Under the pieces are notes generated by a model that was not told where the DNA came from, did no database searches, and was given only the letters and a program-made list of their open reading frames with translations. DNA of 64,000 nucleotides from Microstegium vimineum (lineage: Eukaryota > Streptophyta > Magnoliopsida > Poales > Poaceae). The stretch's first letter is position 1. The number at the start of each line of letters is the position of its first letter. A program made the position numbers and the translations under genes. Positions 1-12,634 of this stretch are shown piece after piece. The stretch lies in NCBI GenBank assembly GCA_022036555.1, contig CM039139.1:5888132-5952131 (forward strand), in the 5' to 3' direction.

Positions 1-2474
1 ATGAATGTGTTGGCACTAAATAGGATCAATCACCAAACCAAATAGCACATTAAATCATTAGTTGATTTGGATGCTTGTATTTGTGATTCGCCTTGGCAGG
101 CAAATACCCATAGTATTGACTAGTTTGTTGCTAGCCCTTGATTCACCTTGAAGCATCCACTAAGGGTTGAGCTCCCTTGAGTCAACAAGGCTCAAGATGT
201 ACTAGGAGTACACATTATCTACTCTAGATTGATTAGTCTCTGACTAAGAACAATGCTAGGACCCTTCTGACAATCAACTCCACGAGGAAGGACATATAGT
301 CTTCCACTAGGTCATCTAGGACCTGGCAAACACAAGGGTAACAAGTTTTAAAACTTCACTCAATCAAACTTCAAGCCAATAGTACAAATATGCACACGAA
401 GTCACTCACAAGCCCTCTTCTTGACTTATGATATAGCCTAGCAATATGTGTAATTATATGTGCTTAGAGAGAACTCAAAATGAGCTACAATACACATATA
501 TAGATCAATGGTGATAATCTAGCCATTCGAAAATGGATGATGAAGAAGTCAACACCGAATGATCTATCGAGTACACTAAGAATCACTAGATCATCTCGTG
601 TTCATATTCTTCTAATTTTCTAAAGGCCGCTACTAAAGATTCCTAAAAATTTTCTCCCCGAATAATATGCTACAATCACAACATATCAGATAAGCATCCA
701 TCTTAAACTAGTTGTGGCAAAGTATCACCCAATGATTCGTCAACCCCATCATGATGTGCACTCCAAGAAGCATGTCCAAGTTGAAATTCAACTCTTCATA
801 GTGGCATGAGATGCTACCGGCCACTCAAGAGCCTTTAGCATATCTTATGGTGAGTGACACCGCATAACACTAAGTATGACATAGTGTTACTGGATGATCC
901 GATGGCCTTGATCAACTGATCGGGTGCATTTTAAACTTTAATTGTGGCTCCATTTGAAGTCCAATCTCGTATAATTCAACTTCTTTAAGGTCTTAGACTT
1001 ATTCTTTATATGTTTCAACCACTCAAGTTTGGCTTGTAGTAACTTTCATGTATGCCCAAAATGCTCTTGTCTGCAACTTTGATCAAGATACTAATCTCGA
1101 TCCCCTTAACCGTACGACCGAAGATAAACAAAAGCCCTAATGTTAAGTCTTGCTCCTAACACCAAATCTGCATGTATACATTATTGTGTACTTAGCCTTC
1201 ATGAATATCCAAGCCAAATATCTAATCCAATCACTGGTGGCAAAGAAAACCAAGCAGCCTTGTTGTGAGTAATCCTTTACGAGTGACCGTATAAAACCTT
1301 GTAGTCATTGAGCACCTAAACTCGGACTAGGGCCCCATGTATCCGTAACTTCTTCCTGAAGAGGATATAATTCTACTTCTATCTTTCGTTGAACTATTTA
1401 AAATTCCACTAAATTTATAGAAATATATTTATATTCAGTACAAAATTGGGATATTATGAAAATATAATCCATAACATTTTTATGCCACTTATTGGTTTGG
1501 ATACTTTTATATAAACTTGTTAGAATTTAAAAATAATTTGATTTGATCCTATGTTAAAATTGTATTTTGTTTTCAAAAGGTAGTATATCTAATCTAGCTG
1601 TTCGAAAGGAAGAAAATAAGTCGTAGTTGTGGAAGCAGACGGTGAGGTGAGGCAGGCATGACCACATGAGACCTCATACTATGTTCTGATATATGATGTG
1701 TTGCTGAGGATAATTTGAAAGAAAATGTGGATTCTTGTCCCCGTCGGAAATCCATAACATATTCTGGTCAATTTCCTTTTGAGTCAATCCATAGATACGG
1801 CGAGATGTATGTATGAACTCAGGAGACAAAAACGTCATACACATCCCAGAGGCAAAAGATTAAGATTCTCCACTTTAACAAATGAAATGATGCTCCTCAA
1901 AGGAAAGGCAGGAAAAGTGAAGAAAAGGTGCACCCAAAATTAAAGGGATTTGCTAAATTTTAGGTGTTTAGATTTTTTCTTTCAGGCGACATTTATTGGA
2001 TATATTTTGCACTAAAATTGCAGTCTTTGTTGGTTACCGTTTCTATAGACATAATCTATAATTTTTTATTCCGAGAATAAAAATTCCGTTAGACAAAATC
2101 ACAAACCTAACAAAAACTAGTATGTATTGGTAAAAAATAATTTTACAATTTACAATATTTCTATAGTCAAAGACACAAAATTTAATATATTATGACATAA
2201 AGACAAATAATAAATCATAGAAGTGACATTTTACTTGTACTAATTGCTAGTACAATGTGTTGCCTGAAATTATCTTAAAATTTAGGAACCTAAATATAGA
2301 AGTGAAAATTAAAACATCCAGGAAAAATCACGAACGAGATAGTAGCTTCTAGTCATTCTATACACATATTATAATAAAAAGAACATATCTCAAAGATAGA
2401 TATGTTTATTGTACTGTTTTTTTTGCTTGACTTATGGTACACGTTATTTAAGGTTGGTAGGATACACCTGCCTA
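1..2474. other. Gene-free AT-rich spacer
   Basis: No coding region, RNA gene or intact transposon could be supported. The first ~1.3 kb has the plain mixed composition of grass LTR or retroelement non-coding sequence, but no LTR end, primer-binding site or target duplication is visible, so it is not named. From about 1380 onward it is strongly AT-rich with no long open frame. Confidence 0.5.
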
Positions 2475-2708
2475 CTCCGTACGTCCCTAAATAACTGTCT
2501 TTCTCACTTTCTGAGAAAAAAACTTTGATTAATTATATATATAATTATTAATATTTATGATACATAATTGATATCATTAGATATATTTTTTGATCTAGTT
2601 TTTAATAAATTTATTTGGAGACATGAATATTTACACGTATTTTATATAAATCTAGTCAAAGTTGCGATACGGAAACCCAAAACGATAGTTAATAAGGGAC
2701 AAAGGGAG
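2475..2708. mobile_element. Stowaway-like (Tc1/mariner) MITE
   Basis: About 234 bp of AT-rich sequence starts with CTCCGTACGTCCCTAAATAA and ends with GGGACAAAGGGAG, imperfect inverted repeats of the CTCCCTCCGT type. It is flanked by TA on both sides (2473-2474 and 2709-2710), the target duplication expected of Tc1/mariner elements. It has no coding capacity, as is normal for a MITE. Confidence 0.8.
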
Positions 2709-3743
2709 TAGTTAGTTGAGGCTAAAAAATAGTTGAAGTTTGTTAACTTGCCTAACGTAGTTGAAAGATTGGCTCCAAAATTAACCTATCTATTAGCCCT
2801 CTTATTTAAATGTCCTAGGGCTAATTTTTGCTATTTTCTAGCTAGTAAATAATCAACTTTATCAAACATACCCTTGTATCTTGTGGCTTATATAGACGAT
2901 GAAAGTTGTGATATGGTGGCCTTGTTAAAATTCATTTGACGTCACGTTCATAATCATCGATCCTAGATTGAAGCCAACAACAAAATCTGTGAACAAAATC
3001 CTTTGGAATAAATAATTCACAGGGTCGATCCCAGCCATACTCTTATCATGTGATTTTGTCCACCGAAACCGCACACGTTGCCCGACGCGAGAGAGATTCG
3101 AAGCTTTGGATGTGTCGTCGCATTGCACTGAACGCAGCTTGGTGACTGGCAGACATGCTGTGCCGACAAGCAATCGGCTAGGCTTTTAGTAGTCTCCGTG
3201 GTTGATACAACACTGACAGTGACATCCAACTGGAGTAGTACTCCACTATTCATTTAGAAAGGAACATTTGGTTGGGAACACTTATGTTAAAATGGGCTAG
3301 CTGCATGCTCAAACTAATGTACGTAGTTTCCTAGTATTATATAAGCATAATGCATTATAGTAGGTGTACCTGGCATGCTGGATTAGTTCAATTGTAGAGA
3401 ATGGCTTACTGAATTGTCACGATCTTATCCAATCCAACCTCCCGTGGAAATATATATGTTGATGGATCTTCCTTCCTTGGCTTCAAAGATCACACCATAT
3501 CGGTGGTTGCTTCGCGTGTGTATCTTAATTCCGGAGCAAATGGTTTTTGTTATGGCGTTACAGTCTGATTGATAGGGTAGCTTGCCAAGCAACAAAAGAC
3601 AATGTGCTGCCAAAAGTGGTCTTTAAATTGTCTTTATATTCATAAGTACGGCTCTAAAATTGCCAAACAGTCAGGAAGGTAATCATGGCATCACATCAAA
3701 TTGAATGACGAAGTTCAGCAAGAAGCGCGTGTTTTGTATATGG

Positions 3744-3855
3744 GCAACCTATATTGATGTGTATTTATTAATTGTGAGATAGACTCATACCCCTTCTATA
3801 TCCTAATTATGCAACCTACATTGATGTGTATTTATTGATCGTGAGATAGACTCAT
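3744..3855. repeat. Two-copy direct repeat, 67-bp spacing
   Basis: A segment of about 45 bp beginning GCAACCTA at 3744 recurs at 3811 with only a few differences. Both copies contain ATTGATGTGTATTTATT and end in GAGATAGACTCAT. It looks like a local tandem duplication in non-coding DNA. Confidence 0.75.
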
Positions 3856-3949
3856 GTTGTATGCAATACTACGGGATTCTTTTTAGCGATTCGGTTTACA
3901 GCAGAACTGACACAAAAATCGAGTTTACTACTTATAATGTGGATGTGGA

Positions 3950-4419
3950 CACTACCAGAGAACAGACCTTTGGTCGATGTCTAAAATGAATTTTAGTCTC
4001 GGAAAATTTTGTGTTTAAGACTAATAGATTTTTAGGGTCTTCTTTAGTCTCGGTTGGTGTTACCAACTGAGACTAAAGGTAGACCCTTTAGTTCCGATTG
4101 GTATTACGAACTGGGACTAAAGGTCCCTCGATGCATGGGTGAGTTTAAAAAGGAAGAGTCACATCTATTGATAGATGTGTAGAGTAGGAGGAGTGGTCAG
4201 CTACGCGTGAGGCAGTGCATGAGGTCTTGGGTTCGCCTCTCGTGAGGTGTAGTTATGGTGCGAGGCTTTATTTTTTTTAAGCTAAGAGGACCTTTGGTCC
4301 CGGTTATGACAACCGGAACTAAAGGATAATGTCTTTAGTCCCGGATTCTTGATCTTGGTTGGGAAAACCAGGACTAAAGGTTATTCGTGTAATATTGGGA
4401 ACACCCACAGTCCATAGTA
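3950..4419. mobile_element. Degraded non-autonomous CACTA (En/Spm-type) element
   Basis: The left end reads CACTACCAGAGAACAG. The interior repeatedly shows the motif CTTTAGTCCCGGTTGG and its complement, forming hairpins at about 4045-4125 and 4300-4382. Such subterminal repeats are typical of small grass CACTA elements. The right end near 4415 is poor (TAGTA rather than TAGTG) and no 3-bp target duplication is seen, so the right boundary is approximate and may be truncated. Confidence 0.7.
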
Positions 4420-7200
4420 TTTTAATTTTGGATTAGCTTATAATTCTAGTTAGCATATCTAAATTAATCATTTTACACGAAGTGAGAACAAAAGAGTCCA
4501 TGCATATCTAGATAGGCCATAGACAGTTTTTGAATGGTGTGTTTCAAATGGTATTCTATATTCAGAACTAGTTTTTTTATGATTGTACATGTGACATGTT
4601 CATGCACGTTGTCTTTTTTGAACATGTTCATGCACGTTGTCCATTGGAGGGGACATGGCATGTCCATGACACCGAGTGGGGATCTTCAATATTTGTCTGC
4701 CATGAATGCGATACGTTGCCGAGTTGTCAGCCAGAAGAAGTGGAGTTTGTGGCCCAGGTGTCATATTCTGCCCGAGTTAGTTCAGTTTATAATCTTTGTC
4801 ATTTCAAACGTACTACCTTCAAGTGCCGCCAGAGAGATACTTAAGGATCTGTTTGATATAACTCACAATAACTTTATAAATTGATCTAATTTGTTTATTT
4901 TTCCAAACACTTATCTCACAAAGACATGAAGTGAGATGAAGCTGAAAAAATATTTATTTCAGCTTTCTCTCTCATTTCTTACATATTTATACATAAAGTT
5001 GTTGGTGAAGTTGGCTCAGCTTCATCTAGAAAGTTACTCATGAAGCTATTATGAAAAACAGCTTCACGGCTCTAAGTGTATCATGAGTTCATTTCTGAGA
5101 GAAGCTAGGCTATAAGCAATTTTTTGATAGGGTTGTACAATATAATTTGAGACATTTAAAGCCTCTATGTTAACCCTCGTGATATGTGTTAGAGAGAAAA
5201 AAGGAATATATACTCTATAAACTCTTAGAAGAGTTAAAACATTCAGATATTGATATGGGAGCTAATCATTATCGATAATAATACTTATTGGATCTATCCT
5301 AATTTCTAAAAAAAAGATAATCAACCATTACAAATATGTACAGTATTAACCTCTTAATTTATATCTGAATTACTATTGTCTACCATTATAAAAAATACTT
5401 TAAAATAATACCTAAATGTATATCCCACTTGCCTAACTCTGCCATTAGAAAAATGTGGATACTCTAAAAGCAACCCTTTTAAACCTATATATAAACTATA
5501 CCTACCTTTGGCATTATGAAAAGTAGCATACAAAACCTTCCTAATATTCATCTAACTTACCCAATGTCAATATGAAAAATATTAAGTAGCCCTAAAATAT
5601 GCATTTGTGCTACATATATACCATTATTGGAAATTAGAAATAACATAAAGTAAGCACCAACCTATAGCCTTTTTATGAAAAAAATAATCATAAAGACCCT
5701 TTAAATTTGTATCTTTATTATTTACCTCCGCTGCTATAAATATATATTTAAATTACCTAATTTTGGGTATATAGAATATCCCACAATAAGCAGTGTTTAT
5801 ATGCATCAAAATTACCCTCTTTTGTCATTACTTTTTTTTTTGAAAATATGTCATTACTAATATAGAAAATACATGCATGAGCTCTCGCCACCTCGTTTAT
5901 CACAACCGGATACAGATAAGGCATCTATATAAACATACTGTATTAGAATGCTTAGAAAGACAAAAGATAAGAATTTTTATTAGTTGTTGACATAAATTTG
6001 TCCATAAACTTTGAATAGCTGTCTTCTAAAGGTACCCGTGAAGCACGAGTTGGTGCCCGAGTTTCTTTCACATAAAAAGATGTCCGCTCACAAGTATTCA
6101 TGTTATTATATTATTATTACTTTTTATTCGAAAAGGTAGCCACACATCACCAGAATTTTGACCGGGATGGCAACCGGTGAGCCAACAGTATGATCAGCGC
6201 CTCAGCGGGCATGCCAAGGTGAATTGAAGCTGCAGCAGGAGTAACCATTCTTGTGGCGACACATTGGCACACAAGGAGCTGAATATGGGGAGCAGACTGT
6301 GAGCCTGAGCACGCAAACGCAAGCCGGAGAATATGTGAGAACAGCAGGTCACTGCCAAAATCCAACGGGGACATGGAGTAGACGGCACAGTTGAATCGGA
6401 TCTTTTGAAGCAGAGGATGGATCAGACCAAGAGTCCAAGACGCTACAGTCCAAGGGAGGAGGCTCTTTGGTACGGTAGGAGGGTCTCTAAAACGGCTCAG
6501 TTTCTTCTGATTTTTTACTCTAAAACAGGTTTTTTATGACAATATTTGACGGGTCTTCTCCGGAGGAGACAGAGCAGAGTAAAAAAAAAAACTCTGCTAA
6601 AGAGACCTTAAATCACAAACGAAAAGTACAGAAAAACAACAAGAGAAACATCTAAAAAAAGAGATTCTATATTTGTCAATTTATTAATTGTGATATTTTA
6701 GATAAACATGGACATGTAAATCTTAATATGAAAATGTACAAGTATTCAGTCACAACCATCAGTTTAACCAAACACATAAAATCCTCTAGAACCAAACTGA
6801 TTTATAGGTATCGTGCAAGAGGACCGGTCGAGATTCATGATGCAAGGAGTGGGTTAGACTGTTTAAACGCTACATGGTACAAATACCAGTTGATAATAAA
6901 AGATGGTGGCTTCTATATCCATAGTGGCAGCTGGGCATGAGGCACCAGCAACAAGGGAACTTGGGTCGCCATAATTTTGGTACCCTCTTTGCCTATTTGG
7001 AGCCCTTTTTGAGAGAGAAGCTTCAACTTAGAAACTAGCTTCGTCTCAAGGGATCCAGCTCTAATACTGCAACCGCACATGCCGGCCCTCCTCCCTAATG
7101 AGCCCTTAGAAAGAAGGTCACATATAAACTTTGAACATATGGATCCTGAGCCAATGGCAAAAAAAATGACTAACATTGTTAATCGATTTGATGAGAAGAT
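4420..7200. other. Gene-free spacer left of the Sirevirus insertion
   Basis: Mostly AT-rich with short open frames and no recognisable protein. A 20-bp phrase ending in CATGCACGTTGTC is duplicated at about 4593 and 4621. The stretch 6900-7205 has a modest plus-strand open frame interrupted by the Copia insertion at 7206, but the peptide matches no family I recognise. Confidence 0.5.
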
Positions 7201-7205
7201 GTCTC

Positions 7206-9281
7206 TGAAGGACCGAGAACGGCGACCAGAGGGGGGGGGGGTGTGTGAATGGGAGCCTCAAATTTCTCTCGAAATATTCGGACCACTCTTCCCAAAAACA
7301 ACCCCAGCAAGCAAGCTTACTCAAACAGCAAGATCACGACCCTAGAGAGGGTGGATACCTTTGGTGATGACCAAGAGGTACAACGGATCTTCCGGACACC
7401 AAAGACTCAAAACCGAGACACAGAAAGTGAGGCTCTCAAACCCTAGAGAGAAGAGAAGAGGGCTCACCCAAAAATACTTATGAGAACTGGTCTCACAAGT
7501 GTTTCATCAAGTTCCCTACGTGATTACGAAACCAACGCAACAAACGAAACTCAATTCGGAGTCCAGACGAGGGAGAAACGAGCTTAGGACCACTTCAGTC
7601 AGGACCGTAGGACCAATGCAGAGTGGTCCGACGCTTGGTCCTAAGCTACCTCAGGACTAGTCCAGAGCACCGCAGGACCACTTGCTATGGTCCGGAGCTA
7701 TGGTCCGGAGGGTGGTCCGAAGCTTGGTCCGACGAAAAATCAGCCAACACAGAATGCACCCTAGCTTAGGACACGTGGTCCGACGGTACTGTAGGACTAT
7801 ACAGAGTGGTCCGACGGTATGGTCCGGAGTTAGGGGCTGTTCTGCTGGATTCTGGCAAGACCACCAGACCAATGGGCTATGGTCCGGAGCCTGTACAAGG
7901 TGGTCCGGAGGGTGGTCCAGATGTCCCGAACAGAGCGCAGAAAACCCGCGAAAATTGATTTCACTCCGCCAAATCTTCCCAAAACTCAACCAAATGAACT
8001 CCAACTGCAACCAAACTTTGTAGGCATGATCCTTGTATAGTTGGGGAGCTATCCCAAAGAAATCACCGCTCAATTTGGCTTAAAACAACGGGAGGAGAAG
8101 AGATTTGGGGAAAAGCTCAAGAACGAAGAACTCCGCAAAGAAATCGCCTGATCTACGTACTCGTGAGGTTTGAGGGGAAACCCTTTGGTGCAAAGATGCT
8201 CCTCACGATTACGAACAACTTGGTTCAAACGGTTTTGCAAGAGCTACTCCCTACAAAGAGATTTCATCTTGGGAACAAAGAGAGATCAAAAGCAAAACGC
8301 GAAGAACACAAGCAAAACGAGAGACACGATCAAGTAATCAAAGCCGTCATGGCTTACGAAGGGTAAGGCCTCCGATTCCCACCGAAAACAAAGTGCAAAT
8401 CCTTACAAAGGTTGGAGAGATCAACCTAGGGACCTCATGAACAAGAGAGAGGTTAGAGAGAGAGAGAGGGTGTGCAAATGATTAGGGTTCAAGAGGTGGG
8501 ATGAGGGATACCCCTTCACCCCCTACTTATCGGGCTTTGGCTATTTCCCAAAGACCCCCTAGATACATTGAGTGAACTACCTAGCCTAAGCATTGCAGTC
8601 CAAGCTCCAGAAAATATCTCCTGCATTTTGAATGGACGGCCCCGCTTCCTGCCAGGAGTTGCCGTCGCCTCGACGCAACCTCCAGGATTCCGCCACGTGC
8701 CATCCCCGCTTCCTCGGAAGCTCCGCCCGGGTTTTGAGGCCCAAACCCGCGAAACCCGCCACCAGTAGCTTTGGGCTCAACTACCGAACCCCGAGTTTTG
8801 AGGCCAAAACTCGGAAAACCGTCCTCCGATGGTTTTGAAGCCCAAACCACCAAACCACTCGACTCGAGCCACCTTGTTCTCACCCGGTGAGACTCAGAGT
8901 CCCATGAGCCTCCGCTCGACCCGCTCGTCCGTCGTCTTGACTCGGTCAACTCGGTCTACCTCCATGTCTTCTCGCGCTCGCCGGTGCTAAGTACTAGCCA
9001 CCACAGCTAGTCCTCCGGCGCCCATGGTCCCTCAGTCCGAGCCTCGCTTCCACCCTTCACCGCTCTCAGTCCATCAGCACGGCAAGCCTCTACTCGACCT
9101 TCTTCACGCCATTGACTACTGTCTCCGAGCATAGCACCTGCACACCACAAGCCGATAGACAGACACACACATGCTTTCGCAAGGGTCAATGTAAAGCCAC
9201 TCAAACTGAAACGCTCAAGTGTTGGACAATCACTCATCATAAAACTGAACATCATGGGCACATATCAATCATGTGTTTGCA
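7206..9281 (-). repeat. 3' LTR of the Copia element (intact copy)
   Basis: This is a 2076-bp LTR, read on the minus strand. On the plus strand it begins TGAAGGACCGAGAACGG at 7206 and ends GTGTTTGCA at 9281. From 8055 to 9281 it matches 16444-17665 closely. The part 7590-7920 is packed with GGTCCG and its complement. A (G)10 run lies at 7231-7241. Open frames inside it are fortuitous. Confidence 0.9.
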
Positions 9282-10845
9282 ATCTCCCCGTTGATGAGTG
9301 CATTGTCAACACAAGTGCATTTTAGATTTGAGCCACAAGATAAAGCTCTCCAAATGACCAAAAGCTAAGAAAGCCAGAACGGGGTCACTTGTGAGAAGCA
9401 AAACACATCCAAAACTTGGTTCCCAAAGACATGGGCAACGGCTCGACGCAACCAAGAAAAACAAAGCTAGCCCTCAAGAAGAGGTAGAAAATGGGCTCAA
9501 CACCACTAGCAAGCCAAAGATACCAAACGCCTTACTGCAAGAAACTCTCCAAGATACCAATTGAAGAGATACCAAAAGAAGCACAAAAGGCACAAAATAC
9601 CAATCAAAACCTGTTGGAGCCAAAACACAAGCTAGACCCTCCAGAAGAGGCAAAGACTCAACACATCTAGCAAGAGCTCCCCCTGGGCGAAAGCACACTC
9701 AAGATATACCAAGAAGGATGAAAAGAGTAAAAAATGCAAGATTTTCACAAAATGCACGTTTTCTCCCCCTTGGATGTGGATGGCTAAAAGATAGAGTGAA
9801 ATGCACAATTCTCCCCCTTGTTGACACATGTATCTCATCGAAGCTCAAAACTCAAGATCCGGCCACAAATGCCATGATATGCAAAATGAGTGCAACAAGC
9901 TTCATACATAGAGCTAAGATAATGAATGGATGCTCTAAGTGATGTGATCCTGTGAGAATAGGAAAAACTCAAGGTGTCCAACTAAGACTCAGGTTGAGCT
10001 AAAGATCACTTTAGAAGCCAAAATAGAGAAGATTACATGTGTGAGCAAGGAATGGGTATCACCTCCTAGAGACAACTAAACATGGCAAACAAGATAGGAT
10101 CTATCTCAAAGCAATCTCATGTATAGCAAGTAGAACTATCCCTAGCAAAGTTCATACAACAAGCCAATGACCCAACTGAATAATTTTTTCAAGTTTCAGA
10201 GTTTCGCAGCCAAATTTTAGTTTTAGGCACATTTCAAGTTGTATGCGAGTGGTTGTAAGCAAGGTGATGCCACTTACCAACCGGGCGAAGTCAAAGGATT
10301 TGACACACCGGTTTCGGTCATACACGACACCGCTCAAGTTCAACCCATATGGGAAGCAGTCTCAAACACATGGTGAAGTGCTCACAATGCAGACCCAACT
10401 CGATCTTTCCAATTCACAATTCAGAGAGCAATTTCATTTTAGATCAATTTTAATCATGGTGCTCAATGGAAGTGAATGAAACAATGAAGATCCATAGTTA
10501 CAAGCTATATACAAAACATCCAAGAAGGATCTTCAAAAGCCTACACATGCTAGTGCCATTTCAGAGGTGATATGGGGAATTGAATTCAGTTTTAAAGCTT
10601 TTCTAACTTAGCTCTATTGCATATCAAGAGATCAAAGAGAGTCTAAGTTAGGCAACACCATAGACACATAAAGCACCTCAAACAGAGCATAGATTCATTA
10701 TATCAGCTATAGGTATGAAGCTTAGAATGAACTATGTCAAAAATGCAAATGAGATGTAAAATGCAGACTGACACCAAAAGAAAGAAGGTAAAAGAAAAGA
10801 CAAATAAGAATCAAAAAGGACTATAATACACAGAACTTTCCTCCT
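9282..10845 (-). other. Copia 3' untranslated region with multiple polypurine tracts
   Basis: The polypurine tract next to the 3' LTR lies at 9282-9290 (minus-strand CGGGGAGAT, directly followed by the LTR's TG). Further tracts of the same kind, seen as CTCCCC runs on the plus strand, occur near 9672, 9762 and 9809. The last is followed by GTTGACACA, much as the first is followed by GTTGATGAG. Serial polypurine tracts upstream of the 3' LTR are a described Sirevirus feature. No protein is coded here. Confidence 0.75.
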
Positions 10846-12348
10846 CTAAAAAGGAAAGCAAACACCCAACTCGCCCCGAAGACGAGAAAACGCAGCTTGA
10901 TCGAAAGGTTTTGTGAGAATGTCTGCGAGCTGGTTTTGAGTATCGACATGCCGGAGGTCAATGTCACCCTTCTCGTAGTGATCTCTCAAGAAGTGAAAAC
11001 GAACATCAATGTGCTTGGTCTTAGAGTGAAGCACAGGGTTTTTAGCCACACTAATGGCACTCGTGCTATCACAAAGCAGAGGCACTTTAGTAAGCTGAAG
11101 ACCAAAATCCTTCAAAGTCGCAATCATCCACAGCAACTGCGAACAACAGCTAGCGGCAGCCACATATTCAGCTTCTGTGGTAGACTGAGCAACGTTAGAC
11201 TATTTTCGGGAAGACCAAGACACAAGAGAAGATCCAAGAAACTGACAAGTCCCCGACGTGGACTTCCGATCAAGACGACAACCGACAAAATCGGCATCGG
11301 AATAGCCGCAAAGACCAAGAGAGGAAGAGGTGGAAAACCACAAGCCAAACTCGGGAGTGAAGCGCAAGTACCTCATGATGCGTTTCACTGCCTACTTGTG
11401 CAACGTGCGCGGCGACACCTGAAAGCGCGCACACAAGCAGACGGCGAACTGAAAGTCCGGATGAGTCGCTGTCAGGTACAAGAGCGACCCGATCATGCTT
11501 CGGTACTCCGTTTGATCCACCGCTTCTCCTTCCTCGTCCGCATCCAAGGCAGTCGTAGTCGACATGGGCGTTGAGAGGGGCTTTGCCTCGCCCATGTCAA
11601 ACTTCTTCAGGATGTCCTTCGTGTACTTGCCTTGGTGCACAAACGTCCCTTCTAGGGTTTGCTTGATTTGCAACCCGAGAAAGAAGTCAGCTCTCCCATC
11701 ATGCTCATCTCAAACTCCCTGCTCATAAGATCTGCAAACTTGGCAACAAGAGCATGAGAAGAACCACCAAAGATGATATCATCCACGTAAATCTGGACTA
11801 GGAGAGTGTCTTTGCCTTGCTTGAGGAGAAAAAGTGTTTTATCAACCGATCCCATTTTAAAACCCTTAGCAAGCAAAAATGTTTTCAACCTATCATACCA
11901 TGCTCTAGGGGCTTGTTTCAAACCATACAAAGCTTTGTGAAGTTTAAAAACATGGTTTGGAAACTTGGGATTTTCGAAATCGGGAGGTTGTCTAACATAC
12001 ACTTCCTCCTCTATGTACCCGTTCAAGAAAGCACTCTTAACGTCCATTTGAAAAAGTTTGAACCCCTTGGAAGCATCAAAGGCTAAAAGGATTCTAATGG
12101 CTTCTAAACGAGCAACGGGAGCAAAGGTTTCCTCATAGTCTATTCCCTCCTTTTTGACAAAAGCCTTGCGCTACCAACCTAGCCTTGTTTCGCACTACCA
12201 CCTCGTCCTCACTTTGTTTGTTTTTGAAAACCCACTTGGCTCCTATGGGATGGCAATTTGGTGGTGGTGGCACTAAGACCCAAACGCGGTTTCGCTCAAA
12301 GTTTTCCAACTCCTCATGCATGGCATTAACCCAATCCGGATCCATCAA
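10846..12348 (-). pseudogene. Copia reverse transcriptase and RNase H, decayed
   Basis: Conserved RT blocks lie in order on the minus strand: N-terminal RT (12348-12133, GAKWVFK and ARLVAQGF), the core (12047-11652, with MDVKSAFLNG, ALYGLKQAPRAWY and the catalytic YVDD), the thumb (11673-11392), then RNase H (11388-10846, with SDADF, DSTSAI and the C-terminal ADILTKP). Breaks visible: a one-base frameshift in an A run near 12150, a one-base frameshift near 11687, and in-frame TAG codons at 11392-11394 and 11200-11202. The catalytic motifs are otherwise preserved, so inactivation is by stops and shifts rather than motif loss. Confidence 0.93.
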
Positions 12349-12634
12349 TGCGTGTCAACATCTCGGGGCTCAAAAGACACGACAAAAGCCGAATGAGCAA
12401 AGTGGGAAATACGATACGACCTAGAGCGCATAGTGCGCTCGTCGATGTCGCCGATCATAGTCTGAGGAGGGTGGCGATGCTAAATGTGTAGCGATGCCTT
12501 GCGTGAAGAAGTCGCCTCCCCCTCGACAGCAGCTGGAGCTCCCTCAGGTGCAACGGGCACGGACTGAGGGAGCTGCTCGAACGGCCCCCATGTAGAGGAA
12601 GTAGACGGGTCGGGGTCATGAGCCGAAGTGGACG

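Noticed and set aside
4200..4270. A tRNA-like phrase (GGTCTTGGGTTCGCCTC) inside the CACTA relic
   Set aside because: No acceptor stem or anticodon arm can be drawn around it, and similar GGGTTCG phrases are common inside grass CACTA elements.
10897..11574. A 225-codon plus-strand open frame
   Set aside because: It is the antisense shadow of the Copia RT and RNase H on the minus strand.
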